A stretch of DNA of 6,627 nt from an uncultured Butyricicoccus sp. (GCA_947575935.1 CANPPM010000158.1:1-6627), one strand, 5' to 3'. Positions 1 through 5,968 are shown, counted from the stretch's first letter. Numbers and translations: made by a program. The notes: a model not told the origin generated them from the letters alone.

Positions 1-606
1 CGCCCATTTAGGCGCTGAAGCCGAATCATTCCAATCGACCAGCTGACCGGGCGAACGCACCAGCAGCCACTCTGCATGTACATTTGCCGGCAGCGCAGGG
101 GTTTTCAGCGTCAGCAGGAAACCATCCGGGGCCTCACTGACGACTAGCGTGCCGTCATAAGCGGGCAGATGCTCAATCATGCCGTTACTGTGATCCAAAT
201 AGGTCTGAGATGGTACAAGAATGGCGCTTCCCTGATCGGTGGTAATATGATACGTACCGGCCGGATATGTACCGGCTTTCAGCGGAGCCACATGCCAGAC
301 GGCAGCGGCGCTGTCATACCAGCGCACCAAACCGCTGCTGCCGGCAACCGTCATCTTTCCAAGATCCTGTGCAGGCGCTCCCTCAGCGGCGGTACGCATA
401 CGCTGCATAGACAGGCGCGCCCCATCCGGATACGCGTAAGAACGGGTATCCACATGTGCATTCCCACGGACAGCTGTCCCGGTATCCGCCGTTACCGGAC
501 CGGAATCCATCAAAAAGGCGGTATATTCAGCCGCAGCCGCCGGAACGATAAACAGAGCCAGCAGGACAAACAGCAGCAAGCGCCGGCCGGCGCGCAGGGC
601 CCTCAT
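1..606 (-). CDS. Exported protein of unknown function, N-terminal 202 residues (cut by the window edge)
   Basis: The minus-strand frame starting at 606 stays open to base 1, giving 202 residues without a stop. The protein begins MRALRAGRRLLLFVLLALF, a basic n-region followed by a strongly hydrophobic core, and then IVPAAAA before EYTAF. This is a good signal peptide with likely cleavage after Ala26, so the product is exported. The mature part is rich in Ala, Gly, Thr and Tyr, with short beta-prone stretches such as AGTYPAGTYHITTDQGSAILVP, and has no cysteine in the visible part. I recognise no family or catalytic motif. The ATG overlaps the stop of the upstream ArsC-family gene in a 4-base ATGA, which argues for translational coupling and fixes this start. 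The missing C-terminus is caused by the window edge and is not evidence of a broken gene. Confidence 0.8.
   Translation of the reverse strand, partial: MRALRAGRRLLLFVLLALFIVPAAAAEYTAFLMDSGPVTADTGTAVRGNAHVDTRSYAYPDGARLSMQRMRTAAEGAPAQDLGKMTVAGSSGLVRWYDSAAAVWHVAPLKAGTYPAGTYHITTDQGSAILVPSQTYLDHSNGMIEHLPAYDGTLVVSEAPDGFLLTLKTPALPANVHAEWLLVRSPGQLVDWNDSASAPKWA
603..606 (-). other. ATGA start/stop overlap between two genes
   Basis: The TGA stop of the ArsC-family gene (603-605) and the ATG of the exported protein (604-606) share bases as ATGA. This is the usual arrangement for termination-reinitiation coupling and implies that the two products are made from one mRNA. Confidence 0.85.
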
Positions 607-938
607 TGCCATCCTGCCCAGATCTCCGGGCAGTAGCCGGCCGTTGCAAGACGGCCGTTCCGGACAACCGGCGTACGCATCAGGCGCGGGTCATCCAACA
701 ATTTTTCAATCTTGTCTTCATCAAACGCAAGATACTGCAGGCTGGCGGCATCCCGGGCATTGGGGTCAATCAACGCGCCATAGCCGCCGAGCGCGCGGCA
801 AACGCTGTCAAACTCCCCGCGGGACATAGGATATTTGTCAAGGCGAATCAGCTGATAGGGGATCCTGCGCTCCTTAAACCAGCGCTCCGCCTTCTGGGTG
901 TCAAAGCATTTCTGTTTTCCAAAGATTTGGATATTCAT
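603..938 (-). CDS. ArsC/Spx-family thioredoxin-fold protein (arsenate reductase family protein)
   Basis: This 111-residue cytoplasmic protein has the size and motifs of the small ArsC/Spx/YffB family. The N-terminal strand MNIQIFG leads into KCFDTQKAERWFKERRI, with a single candidate catalytic Cys11 and Thr14 in the position that is the second cysteine of the Spx CXXC pair. The C-terminal part has LMRTPVVRNG with the family's Arg-Thr-Pro element (residues 88-90, cis-proline loop), followed by LATAGYCPEIW with a second cysteine, Cys103. True ArsC enzymes reduce arsenate with glutaredoxin, but many short clostridial members have no proven arsenate activity. Nothing here (no ArsR, ArsB or Acr3 neighbour) points to arsenic resistance, so a general thiol-redox role is as likely. 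The start is supported by AGGAGG five bases upstream (944-949). The gene is first in a two-gene unit with the exported protein that overlaps its stop codon. Confidence 0.88.
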   Translation of the reverse strand: MNIQIFGKQKCFDTQKAERWFKERRIPYQLIRLDKYPMSRGEFDSVCRALGGYGALIDPNARDAASLQYLAFDEDKIEKLLDDPRLMRTPVVRNGRLATAGYCPEIWAGWQ

Positions 939-1134
939 GAAAACCTCCTCTAATCGGACCGGACAGCTCCGTCCGCATTGCCGGCTGCAGCCGGGCGGGC
1001 TTCCCTTCGCCGGAAAGGCGTCCTATACAGACAGCGGCAACACGCCGCACCCTCTGAACGTTCCCCCATCCGCGGGCAGGAAAAAGCCCCCTGCATGAAC
1101 GATTCCCGGCAAAATGCGTTTTTTCACGCGGAAT
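939..1134 (-). promoter_or_regulatory. Long hairpin-rich 5' leader of the ArsC-family operon (no gene)
   Basis: If transcription starts from the extended -10 at 1141-1149, the mRNA has a leader of about 195 nt with no convincing gene in it. It contains a run of short dyads: 1116-1119/1126-1129 (4 bp), 1076-1080/1090-1094 (5 bp, loop of 9), 1034-1038/1044-1048 (GCGGC/GCCGC, loop of 5), 1008-1011/1017-1020 (4 bp), a perfect 14-base palindrome at 981-994, and 960-964/971-975 (CGGAC/GTCCG) just before the ribosome binding site. I do not recognise a known riboswitch or T-box. In GC-rich DNA some of these dyads are expected by chance, so a regulatory role is an inference. Confidence 0.4.
944..949 (-). 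promoter_or_regulatory. Ribosome binding site of the ArsC-family gene
   Basis: A full AGGAGG, flanked as GAGGAGGT, lies five bases before the ATG at 938. It fixes the start and rules out upstream in-frame alternatives. Confidence 0.85.
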
Positions 1135-1140
1135 AGGATA

Positions 1141-1149
1141 AGTATACCA
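1141..1149 (-). promoter_or_regulatory. Promoter of the ArsC-family operon (extended -10)
   Basis: Reading the minus strand, TGGTATACT gives a TATACT -10 with the TG extension two bases upstream. The -35 region at 1163-1169 is only a weak T-rich match (TTTTCT) and lies inside the end of the upstream gene's terminator. An extended -10 can compensate for a poor -35. The start point would be near 1134. Confidence 0.6.
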
Positions 1150-1162
1150 TAATTTTTTATGG
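1147..1162. promoter_or_regulatory. 16-bp dyad CCATAA-TTTT-TTATGG next to the -10 element
   Basis: This is a perfect 6-bp inverted repeat with a 4-base spacer, located between the -35 region and the -10 and overlapping the TG extension of the ArsC-operon promoter. A repressor bound here would block the promoter. The dyad may also be chance in AT-rich DNA, and I cannot name a regulator. Confidence 0.35.
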
Positions 1163-1165
1163 AAG

Positions 1166-1200
1166 AAAAGCCCCCCGGCTGAAAAAGTCGGAGGGCTTTT
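1166..1200 (-). terminator. Intrinsic terminator after the five-repeat exported protein gene
   Basis: A 15-position stem with a 5-base loop ends in CTTTTCTT on the minus strand. It includes one G-T wobble and one A-C mismatch. It lies about 87 bases after the TGA at 1287. The arms begin AAAAGCCC and end GGGCTTTT, so the element could also fold on the plus strand, but no plus-strand gene leads into it. Confidence 0.78.
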
Positions 1201-1286
1201 GTAAAATCTCAAGAATATTGTCTAGAACATCGGCAAGGGGTTTTACCGCCGGGCAACGCCAAATGCACGCCTATTATCCGGCTGCA

Positions 1287-3647
1287 TCAATCCGCTTCCG
1301 AAAAACTGATGCTCTTGCTGCTGATTGTCATATGGATGAAGCCATAGTCATAACGGGAGAGATCAATATCTTCGTTAATGTCCTTCGTGCTGCTGTCGCT
1401 GAACTCGACCTCAATCTCCCAGTCGTCGCCGTAGTCGTCAGCATTCAGCACAAGCGAATCGAAATGGCCGTCGCTCAGCGACGTAATTTTCTCTACCTGC
1501 GCACTGCTCTTGCTGGTATCCTCCGTAAAGGTAACCGAGTTAATTTTTTCGCCCGAATCGTTCTCGATCCAGATCAAATATTCATCGTCCTCAGAATCGA
1601 AGGTGGTGCAGCTGCTCTTGCTCTTAATGTGCATCACAGCATAGCTTGCATCATCGTCAACCTTAATCGAGAACTTGCTGATCGAGTTTATCGGTTTGCT
1701 GTTGCTCTTGGTCGCATCAAATACCGCAAAGTAGTACGTGGTATCCTGCTCCAGCGCATCCGAAACAAACTGGTATTTGTCACTCTTGATCGAATCGCCG
1801 TCCAGGATGTCAATGAAGCTGTTATCATCAGTGACGTCTTCATAGTCATAGGAAGACATCTTGGAGGAATAATCCCCCTTCGGGATCGCATAAATCGCCT
1901 CAATCTTGTCTTCCGACGCATTCAGGATCACCAGATCCACGTCGCCGCTGCTGCTGTTGCTGCCGCTCGACTTGCCGTCATACTTCAGATCCGAGGTTTT
2001 AAAGGAGCCGTCGCTGTCCGAGCTGTCATAATGCTTGCGGTCGCTCTTGCTGAGATCATCGTATTCATCTTCATCAATCGAATCCTCTAGCTCTTTATGC
2101 GTCTTTTTCGCATCATCAAACAGCTTCTGGTCGTCGGCGTCCAGATCCTCATAGTCACGGTAGTCCAGATCGTCCGTACCGCACGCACTGCAATCCTCCC
2201 AATCCATCAGCTTGTACTCATCATCAACATTCAGGACGACCTTGGCCGAGGTGCAGTTGGTTTTCTTGAAGTTGACCTCGCCGCTGTATGCAATGCTGGC
2301 CGTGGTCTTGCTTGAGGTAAGCACACCGAAATACCACTTGGTATACGAACCGATATCCATGGTAAAGGTCGTCGATTTGCCGCTCTTCAGGCCGCTGGAA
2401 TCCGACCAAAGCACCTCGCCGTTTTTGATGTTCGTCGAACGGGTGGAGGTTGACGCGCGGATTTCATAGATCGTGCTGCCCGAGTTGTTGGTAAAGCGGA
2501 TCTCGGTATCGCCAGAAGTACTGCTGTTATTATTGTTACTGTTTCCTGCATTTACCTTGCCGTTCGCGCCCAACGTCAGGGTCGCAAAGGCCTGCGTGCT
2601 GCTCGAAACGCCGAGCTGTACACGGGTATAGGTCTCACTGCCCGAAGGCGTGCAGGTTGCGTAAAAATCATAATAGGGAGAGGCGCTGTCAAAATTAAAG
2701 GTTGCGGTAGTCTGGCCGCCGCTAACCAGCATCTGCGTCCCCAGCAGATTAATCTGGTTATAGAACTGATCCCCATTCTTCTTATAATAGAGGGCGTTCA
2801 GCGTCTTGCCGGTGTTGTTGACAATAAACAGCTGAATGTTGCGGCTGGTTGCCGACGCGCCGTCCAGGGTCACCCCCGGGGTGGTGGTGCTGTTCATCAG
2901 GATGGTCGCTTTATCGGTCATGCCGGTCAGGTTGATATTACCGATGGTATGGTACATCGTCTGTCCGGACGAGGCATAGCCACAACGCAACTGATACAGG
3001 CCGGTGCCAGTAATCGGCGCCTGTACTATCAGGTTCTGGTTGATATTCAGTGTGTCCGCACCCAGCAGGTTGCCGGACCAATCGGCCTCGCCTACGGCCA
3101 TCGGTGCGATCTGTACGCTGGTATAGGCAGTGCCCATCCCGTTCTGCAGGGTCAGATTAAAGATCTTGCTGGGTTCTACATACTTGACGGTGACATTATT
3201 GGTCTTTGTATCCCAATCGACCTTCATGCCGAACAGCTCAAGGGTACGGATATGTACCATGGTGCGGTTGTTCTTGGCATAGGGGGCCGCGCCCAAGGTA
3301 CGGTTCGCACCATTGACGACTGCCGTTTTGTTATTCAGCGTCAACACAACCGTGTCGCCGCCGCGGACAATGGTGATCTTCTGGGTATTTGCGTCATAGG
3401 TCAATGTGCCGCCAGTCGCCTCCAGAATCGCACGCAGCGGAAGCATGGTATACCCCTTCTCCTGCAACGGCTTGGAGCCCTGTGCGTCAATCTTGGTTTT
3501 GGCGCCATTGACGGTAAACTCGTCGCTGTTCATGACCAGTTCGATGCTGCCGCTCAGGCTGGCCGCGCCTGCGGTCGTGATCGGTATCATCGTGAAGAGC
3601 ATGGTCAGGGCGATCAGCAAAGCGCCCAGGCGTTTTGTACGTCTCAT
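1287..3647 (-). CDS. Exported multidomain protein: copper amine oxidase N-like domain plus five beta-rich repeats
   Basis: This 786-residue protein starts MRRTKRLGALLIALTMLFTM, a signal peptide with likely cleavage near AGAA-S (residue 29). Residues about 36-157 match the copper amine oxidase N-terminal-like domain (PF07833 type): paired halves with YTMLPLRAILEATGG, a TYDANTQKITI strand, and RTMVHIRTLELFGMKVDWD. This domain does not itself carry copper oxidase chemistry. The rest is five diverged beta-rich units (about 164-252, 269-360, 380-475, 569-677, 688-778), each opening like IQLFIVNNTGKTLNALYY. An Asn/Ser linker (365-379) and an Asp-rich insert (476-568) separate some units. There is no LPXTG, SLH or transmembrane anchor. 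AGGAGGT seven bases before the ATG sets the start; a 23-codon upstream extension would run across the promoter. The function is unknown; an extracellular or surface binding protein is the best inference. Confidence 0.88.
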   Translation of the reverse strand: MRRTKRLGALLIALTMLFTMIPITTAGAASLSGSIELVMNSDEFTVNGAKTKIDAQGSKPLQEKGYTMLPLRAILEATGGTLTYDANTQKITIVRGGDTVVLTLNNKTAVVNGANRTLGAAPYAKNNRTMVHIRTLELFGMKVDWDTKTNNVTVKYVEPSKIFNLTLQNGMGTAYTSVQIAPMAVGEADWSGNLLGADTLNINQNLIVQAPITGTGLYQLRCGYASSGQTMYHTIGNINLTGMTDKATILMNSTTTPGVTLDGASATSRNIQLFIVNNTGKTLNALYYKKNGDQFYNQINLLGTQMLVSGGQTTATFNFDSASPYYDFYATCTPSGSETYTRVQLGVSSSTQAFATLTLGANGKVNAGNSNNNNSSTSGDTEIRFTNNSGSTIYEIRASTSTRSTNIKNGEVLWSDSSGLKSGKSTTFTMDIGSYTKWYFGVLTSSKTTASIAYSGEVNFKKTNCTSAKVVLNVDDEYKLMDWEDCSACGTDDLDYRDYEDLDADDQKLFDDAKKTHKELEDSIDEDEYDDLSKSDRKHYDSSDSDGSFKTSDLKYDGKSSGSNSSSGDVDLVILNASEDKIEAIYAIPKGDYSSKMSSYDYEDVTDDNSFIDILDGDSIKSDKYQFVSDALEQDTTYYFAVFDATKSNSKPINSISKFSIKVDDDASYAVMHIKSKSSCTTFDSEDDEYLIWIENDSGEKINSVTFTEDTSKSSAQVEKITSLSDGHFDSLVLNADDYGDDWEIEVEFSDSSTKDINEDIDLSRYDYGFIHMTISSKSISFSEAD
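1314..3158 (-). repeat. Five tandem protein-domain copies inside the exported protein
   Basis: By eye, five units align on a shared pattern. Each opens with a strand of the form hydrophobic-x-N-x-(T/S)-G-x-x-(L/I), then has a polar variable loop, a second strand after 'L..G' or similar, an aromatic-rich strand (YDFYATC, KWYFGVL, YYFAVFD, WEIEVEF), and a closing strand. Opening segments are FNLTLQNGMG, LFIVNNTGKT, IRFTNNSGST, LVILNASEDK and LIWIENDSGE. The copies are at 3158-2892, 2843-2568, 2510-2223, 1943-1617 and 1586-1314. They are repeats at protein level only; I see no DNA-level repetition. Confidence 0.65.
1944..2222 (-). other. Asp-rich insert (residues about 476-568) of the exported repeat protein
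   Basis: This segment between repeat copies 3 and 4 is dominated by Asp, Glu, Lys and Ser and contains stretches such as DLDYRDYEDLDADDQKLFDD, probably helical in its middle. It includes a Cys-Ser-Ala-Cys pair (residues 486-489) and an EF-hand or dockerin-like loop, SSDSDGSFKTSD (542-553), that lacks the usual first Asp. A Ser/Gly linker ends it. It differs in composition from the neutral N-terminal half. Confidence 0.6.
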
Positions 3648-3654
3648 TGAAGTT

Positions 3655-3661
3655 ACCTCCT
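3655..3661 (-). promoter_or_regulatory. Ribosome binding site deciding the start of the five-repeat protein
   Basis: AGGAGGT lies seven bases before the ATG at 3647. The longer reading frame starting at 3716 has no such site and would place its first codons on the -35 element, so the start at 3647 is preferred. Confidence 0.88.
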
Positions 3662-3687
3662 CAAAAACTTTCCGGGTTCTATTGTTT

Positions 3688-3716
3688 AGTTTATCACATT
3701 TGACGGTCAGGCACAA
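3688..3716 (-). promoter_or_regulatory. Promoter of the five-repeat exported protein gene
   Basis: TTGTGC (3711-3716), a 17-base spacer, and TAAACT (3688-3693) with a TG dinucleotide one base before the -10 form a plausible extended SigA-type promoter. Start would be near 3681, giving a short leader of about 34 nt that ends in the strong ribosome binding site. Confidence 0.55.
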
Positions 3717-3739
3717 CGGAAAGTTCCGCCATTTTGTGA

Positions 3740-3756
3740 ATAAATTGCAAATTTAT
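3740..3756. promoter_or_regulatory. AT-rich dyad ATAAATT-GCA-AATTTAT upstream of a promoter
   Basis: This perfect 7-bp inverted repeat with a 3-base spacer lies about 25 bases upstream of the -35 at 3711-3716. It could be an operator, an UP-element-like AT tract, or chance. Confidence 0.3.
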
Positions 3757-3867
3757 CTTAAAGGAACATCCTTTTATTTCCAGCTTCCTTTCCTTCTCCC
3801 CATCCTTCGGCAAGATCCGCCAATCCCCGCCAAAGGGCCCTGTGGCGCGCCGCCCCGCAGAAACGCA

Positions 3868-3893
3868 AATCCGGCAGCTGACGCCGCCGGATT
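3868..3893 (-). terminator. Terminator-like hairpin after the WG-repeat gene
   Basis: An 11-bp stem (one G-T wobble, the rest perfect) with a 4-base loop has arms that begin AATCCGGC and end GCCGGATT. It lies about 67 bases after the TAA at 3961. The following tract on the minus strand, TTTGCGTTTCTG, is a broken U-tract, so termination may be incomplete or need help. Confidence 0.55.
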
Positions 3894-3960
3894 GAAAGAG
3901 CTGTAAATGCGGTAATGTGGTGTCTAGGGAATTCCCCCGCCGCAAGCGGACGGACAGGAA

Positions 3961-5853
3961 TTAGCCCTGCTGTGGGGCAGTCAGCGCCTGATAACAGGCG
4001 CTGCTGGTATCAATCGCCTCTGCCAACTGGCGGAAGGTCAAATGTACCGACTTTGCGTAGGGCGCGGAACCGCGCTCGGACGGATAATTGCAGAAAAAGG
4101 TTACGCCGTTTGCATCCATACGCGGATAGCTGTAGTAAGATGCATCCTTGGGCAGCAGCCGGGACAGCACCGTACCCGCGCTGCCATGAAACAGCGAATC
4201 ATAGGCGGTATAGCGCGCGCCGGTTGTCAAATCCAAGCCGATAGAATCATTCCAAATAACCGCACTGCTATCCAGTCCGCTCACGCCGTTGGCCCAGACA
4301 ACGAGTACCTGCCCCTCGACCGAAAACCCAAAGGTCACCTCAAGCGAGCGATCCTGCGCCCCGCTGGGGCCCGTCACAAAAAAGCTGCGAATGGTATCAT
4401 TGATCAGCGTCTGTACAGCCGCATCGGAATGGCCGGAAATTTGCGGATACTCGATATGATAGCCGTATTCCATGCCGTCTTCACGCATGCCAAGGTATTT
4501 CTCGTAGGTCTCCGCGGCAATCTGCAGGCCATTCTCCAGCATATAGCTGCGGTCATTGGTGTAAATCATCTCACCTGTTCGGATATTGATATAACAGTCG
4601 ACGCCGTCCCGCGTCACACGGGCAACCCGGCTGGTCAGCACCTGCGGATTTTCTACCCCCGTGAGCGGCTGCGCGATCGTACCGATCGCATTGAAGAATA
4701 CAACGCTTCCGTCCAATTTGCCGTGCCATGAGAGGCCATGCGTGAACGTCTGGAAGCCGCCGACATAAGTCCCGGTCGAATACAGGACCTTGCCGCTCTC
4801 GCTGACCGCCGCCGCGCCGGGGTCGGTCCCACGCGCCGCGTAAACGCCTTCTCCCATATAAGAAAGATAAGGGTAAGAGGGCTCAATCACGACCGAACCG
4901 CCCGACGTAATCAGCCCCCATAGGTTGCCAACCCGGCAGCGGGCCGCCGCACGGTCAAAAGGAAGAATCTCGTCATAGGAAAAACTGGTGATGAACTGCA
5001 TGCTGTCCAGCGAATACAGCGCATATTTCCCCTGCATCTCCAAAATCACAACATCATCGGCATAAATATCAAGCGCTACGGGCGACGTGCCCTCGGGCAG
5101 CTCGCAAAGCACCCGGCCCCTAGTATCGATCACTGCATAAACACCATGTTCCGTCTGCACCAGCGCACGCCCCTCCCGGAATGCGCCGGCCGCCAGATAC
5201 TGCGGAGAAATGGCAAACCCATCCGGCCCGGCCTCCTCCTCGAAAGCTTCCGGACCGGTTTCCGAACCGGAATCGCCGGCAGAATCCTGCTCCGTATCCA
5301 CCAGGCTGCCGCCGTCCGGAAGCGTCTCCGGCGGCTGGCCGTCAGACCCGGCCTCCTCCTGCGGCGCCTCCTCTTCCTCCAGCTCGCCGGGCTGCAGGGC
5401 GCTATAACCATACCGCTCGCTGCGCCCCGTACCGGCCGCAGTCACAACGAGACCGTCGCCGGGAAAGCCCTCTGCGCCATCAATCGAAGCGACAAGAACG
5501 CCGCTGCCGTCATAGTAATCCATATGCCTGCCATAGTCAAGCACCTGCCAATACCCGTCCGTCCGGATACTTTTCGGCATTTTGAGCCAATCGGTTGCCA
5601 AGGCGCCATCTTCACAGATCAGCGCCATCCTGCCATCCGTGTTTGTCACCACTGCAAGGCCGTTCTCACCGAACTCCTCCGCAGAGGCATAAATAAAGTC
5701 TGTCACTTTACTGCCGTCATCGCCCATGTAGCCCCAGCGGGTCACACCCGATGCATCGGTTGCGGGAACAGGAAACGCGGCGGCGGCAGCCGCTGCGGTC
5801 ATCATCGCGGGGGCGAGCAGGGAAAGCAGCAGATTTTTCAGATATCGTTTCAT
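3961..5853 (-). CDS. Exported WG-repeat protein with C-terminal DUF4163/DUF3298 (PdaC/SigV-RsiV-type) domain
   Basis: The 630-residue product opens MKRYLKNLLLSLLAPAMMTA followed by a poly-Ala stretch: a signal peptide with likely cleavage near Ala26. WG-type beta repeats (PF14903-like) run from about 38 to 430. The first is RWGYMGDDGSKVTDFIYASAEEF, and later units include RYGYSAL, ISPQYLAAGAFREGRALVQ, KYALYSLDSMQFITSFSYDEILPF and LWGLITSGGSVVIEPSYPYL. An acidic, Pro/Gly-rich insert (about 156-211) splits one repeat. Residues about 463-615 resemble the DUF4163/DUF3298 pair found in PdaC and RsiV: YHIEYPQISG, then VQTLINDTIRSFF, then the strand/loop region ending SVHLTFRQLAEAI. No deacetylase motif is visible. 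The role is probably binding or sensing at the envelope (inference). The ATG at 5853 is preceded seven bases upstream by a modest GAGGG; the 73-codon upstream extension covers the promoter and is rejected. Confidence 0.85.
   Translation of the reverse strand: MKRYLKNLLLSLLAPAMMTAAAAAAAFPVPATDASGVTRWGYMGDDGSKVTDFIYASAEEFGENGLAVVTNTDGRMALICEDGALATDWLKMPKSIRTDGYWQVLDYGRHMDYYDGSGVLVASIDGAEGFPGDGLVVTAAGTGRSERYGYSALQPGELEEEEAPQEEAGSDGQPPETLPDGGSLVDTEQDSAGDSGSETGPEAFEEEAGPDGFAISPQYLAAGAFREGRALVQTEHGVYAVIDTRGRVLCELPEGTSPVALDIYADDVVILEMQGKYALYSLDSMQFITSFSYDEILPFDRAAARCRVGNLWGLITSGGSVVIEPSYPYLSYMGEGVYAARGTDPGAAAVSESGKVLYSTGTYVGGFQTFTHGLSWHGKLDGSVVFFNAIGTIAQPLTGVENPQVLTSRVARVTRDGVDCYINIRTGEMIYTNDRSYMLENGLQIAAETYEKYLGMREDGMEYGYHIEYPQISGHSDAAVQTLINDTIRSFFVTGPSGAQDRSLEVTFGFSVEGQVLVVWANGVSGLDSSAVIWNDSIGLDLTTGARYTAYDSLFHGSAGTVLSRLLPKDASYYSYPRMDANGVTFFCNYPSERGSAPYAKSVHLTFRQLAEAIDTSSACYQALTAPQQG
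5221..5388 (-). other. Acidic low-complexity insert inside a WG repeat
   Basis: Residues about 156-211 are nearly all Glu, Asp, Gly, Pro, Ser and Ala (for example ELEEEEAPQEEAGSDGQPPE), a disordered linker. The flanks RYGYSA and FAISPQYLAAGAFREGRALV read as the two halves of one WG unit, so the linker sits in a loop of the repeat, not between domains. Confidence 0.6.
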
Positions 5854-5860
5854 AATCTTT

Positions 5861-5865
5861 CCCTC
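5861..5865 (-). promoter_or_regulatory. Ribosome binding site deciding the start of the WG-repeat protein
   Basis: GAGGG lies seven bases before the ATG at 5853. It is weaker than the sites of the neighbouring genes. The start rests on this site together with the signal peptide that begins immediately after it. Confidence 0.65.
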
Positions 5866-5939
5866 AATCGTTATTTCGCAGGGATTGTCCCATCCCTGGC
5901 GGCTGCCTGGAAACGGATCCCTTGCTTTCTTCTGTTTCC

Positions 5940-5968
5940 AGTATATACGGCGGCCATTGTTTGCGCAA
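5940..5968 (-). promoter_or_regulatory. Promoter of the WG-repeat protein gene
   Basis: TTGCGC (5963-5968), exactly 17 bases, and TATACT (5940-5945) form a good SigA-type promoter. Start would be near 5933, giving a leader of about 80 nt. Confidence 0.7.

Larger units (their letters stand above)
3717..3960. other. Intergenic region between the WG-repeat gene and the five-repeat gene
   Basis: These 244 bases carry no gene I can support. An 83-codon minus-strand frame at 3945-3694 has no ribosome binding site or family signature and crosses the promoter. The region holds the terminator-like hairpin at 3868-3893, a small 6-bp hairpin at 3760-3774 (AAAGGA-ACA-TCCTTT), and the AT-rich dyad at 3740-3756. 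In the remainder (about 3775-3867 and 3894-3960) I see nothing beyond short GC-rich palindromes such as GGCGCGCC at 3844-3851. Confidence 0.6.

Noticed and set aside
603..938. Arsenic-resistance operon
   Set aside because: Only the ArsC-family fold is present. There is no arsenite pump or ArsR-like regulator in the window, and the protein belongs to the short family whose members are often not arsenate reductases.
1030..1062. T-box-like AGGGTG in the ArsC leader
   Set aside because: The rest of the T-box consensus (GG-ACCGCG) and a following terminator are missing, and the downstream gene is not an amino-acid-related gene.
901..1212. 103-codon minus-strand frame across the ArsC leader
   Set aside because: It overlaps the start of the ArsC-family gene in another frame, begins upstream of the predicted promoter, and has no family features.
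1218..2090. 290-codon plus-strand open frame opposite the five-repeat protein
   Set aside because: It is antisense to a gene with a signal peptide, domain matches and a strong ribosome binding site. Its translation shows no family features and arises from the codon bias of the real gene.
2949..3650. 233-codon plus-strand open frame
   Set aside because: It is antisense to the signal peptide and copper amine oxidase N-like domain of the real gene, with no ribosome binding site or recognisable domain.
3648..3716. 23-codon N-terminal extension of the five-repeat protein
   Set aside because: The inner ATG has AGGAGGT at ideal spacing and opens a signal peptide, while the extension would bury it and start on the -35 element.
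4042..4731. 229-codon plus-strand open frame
   Set aside because: It is antisense to the WG-repeat and DUF3298-like region, and its translation is low-information.
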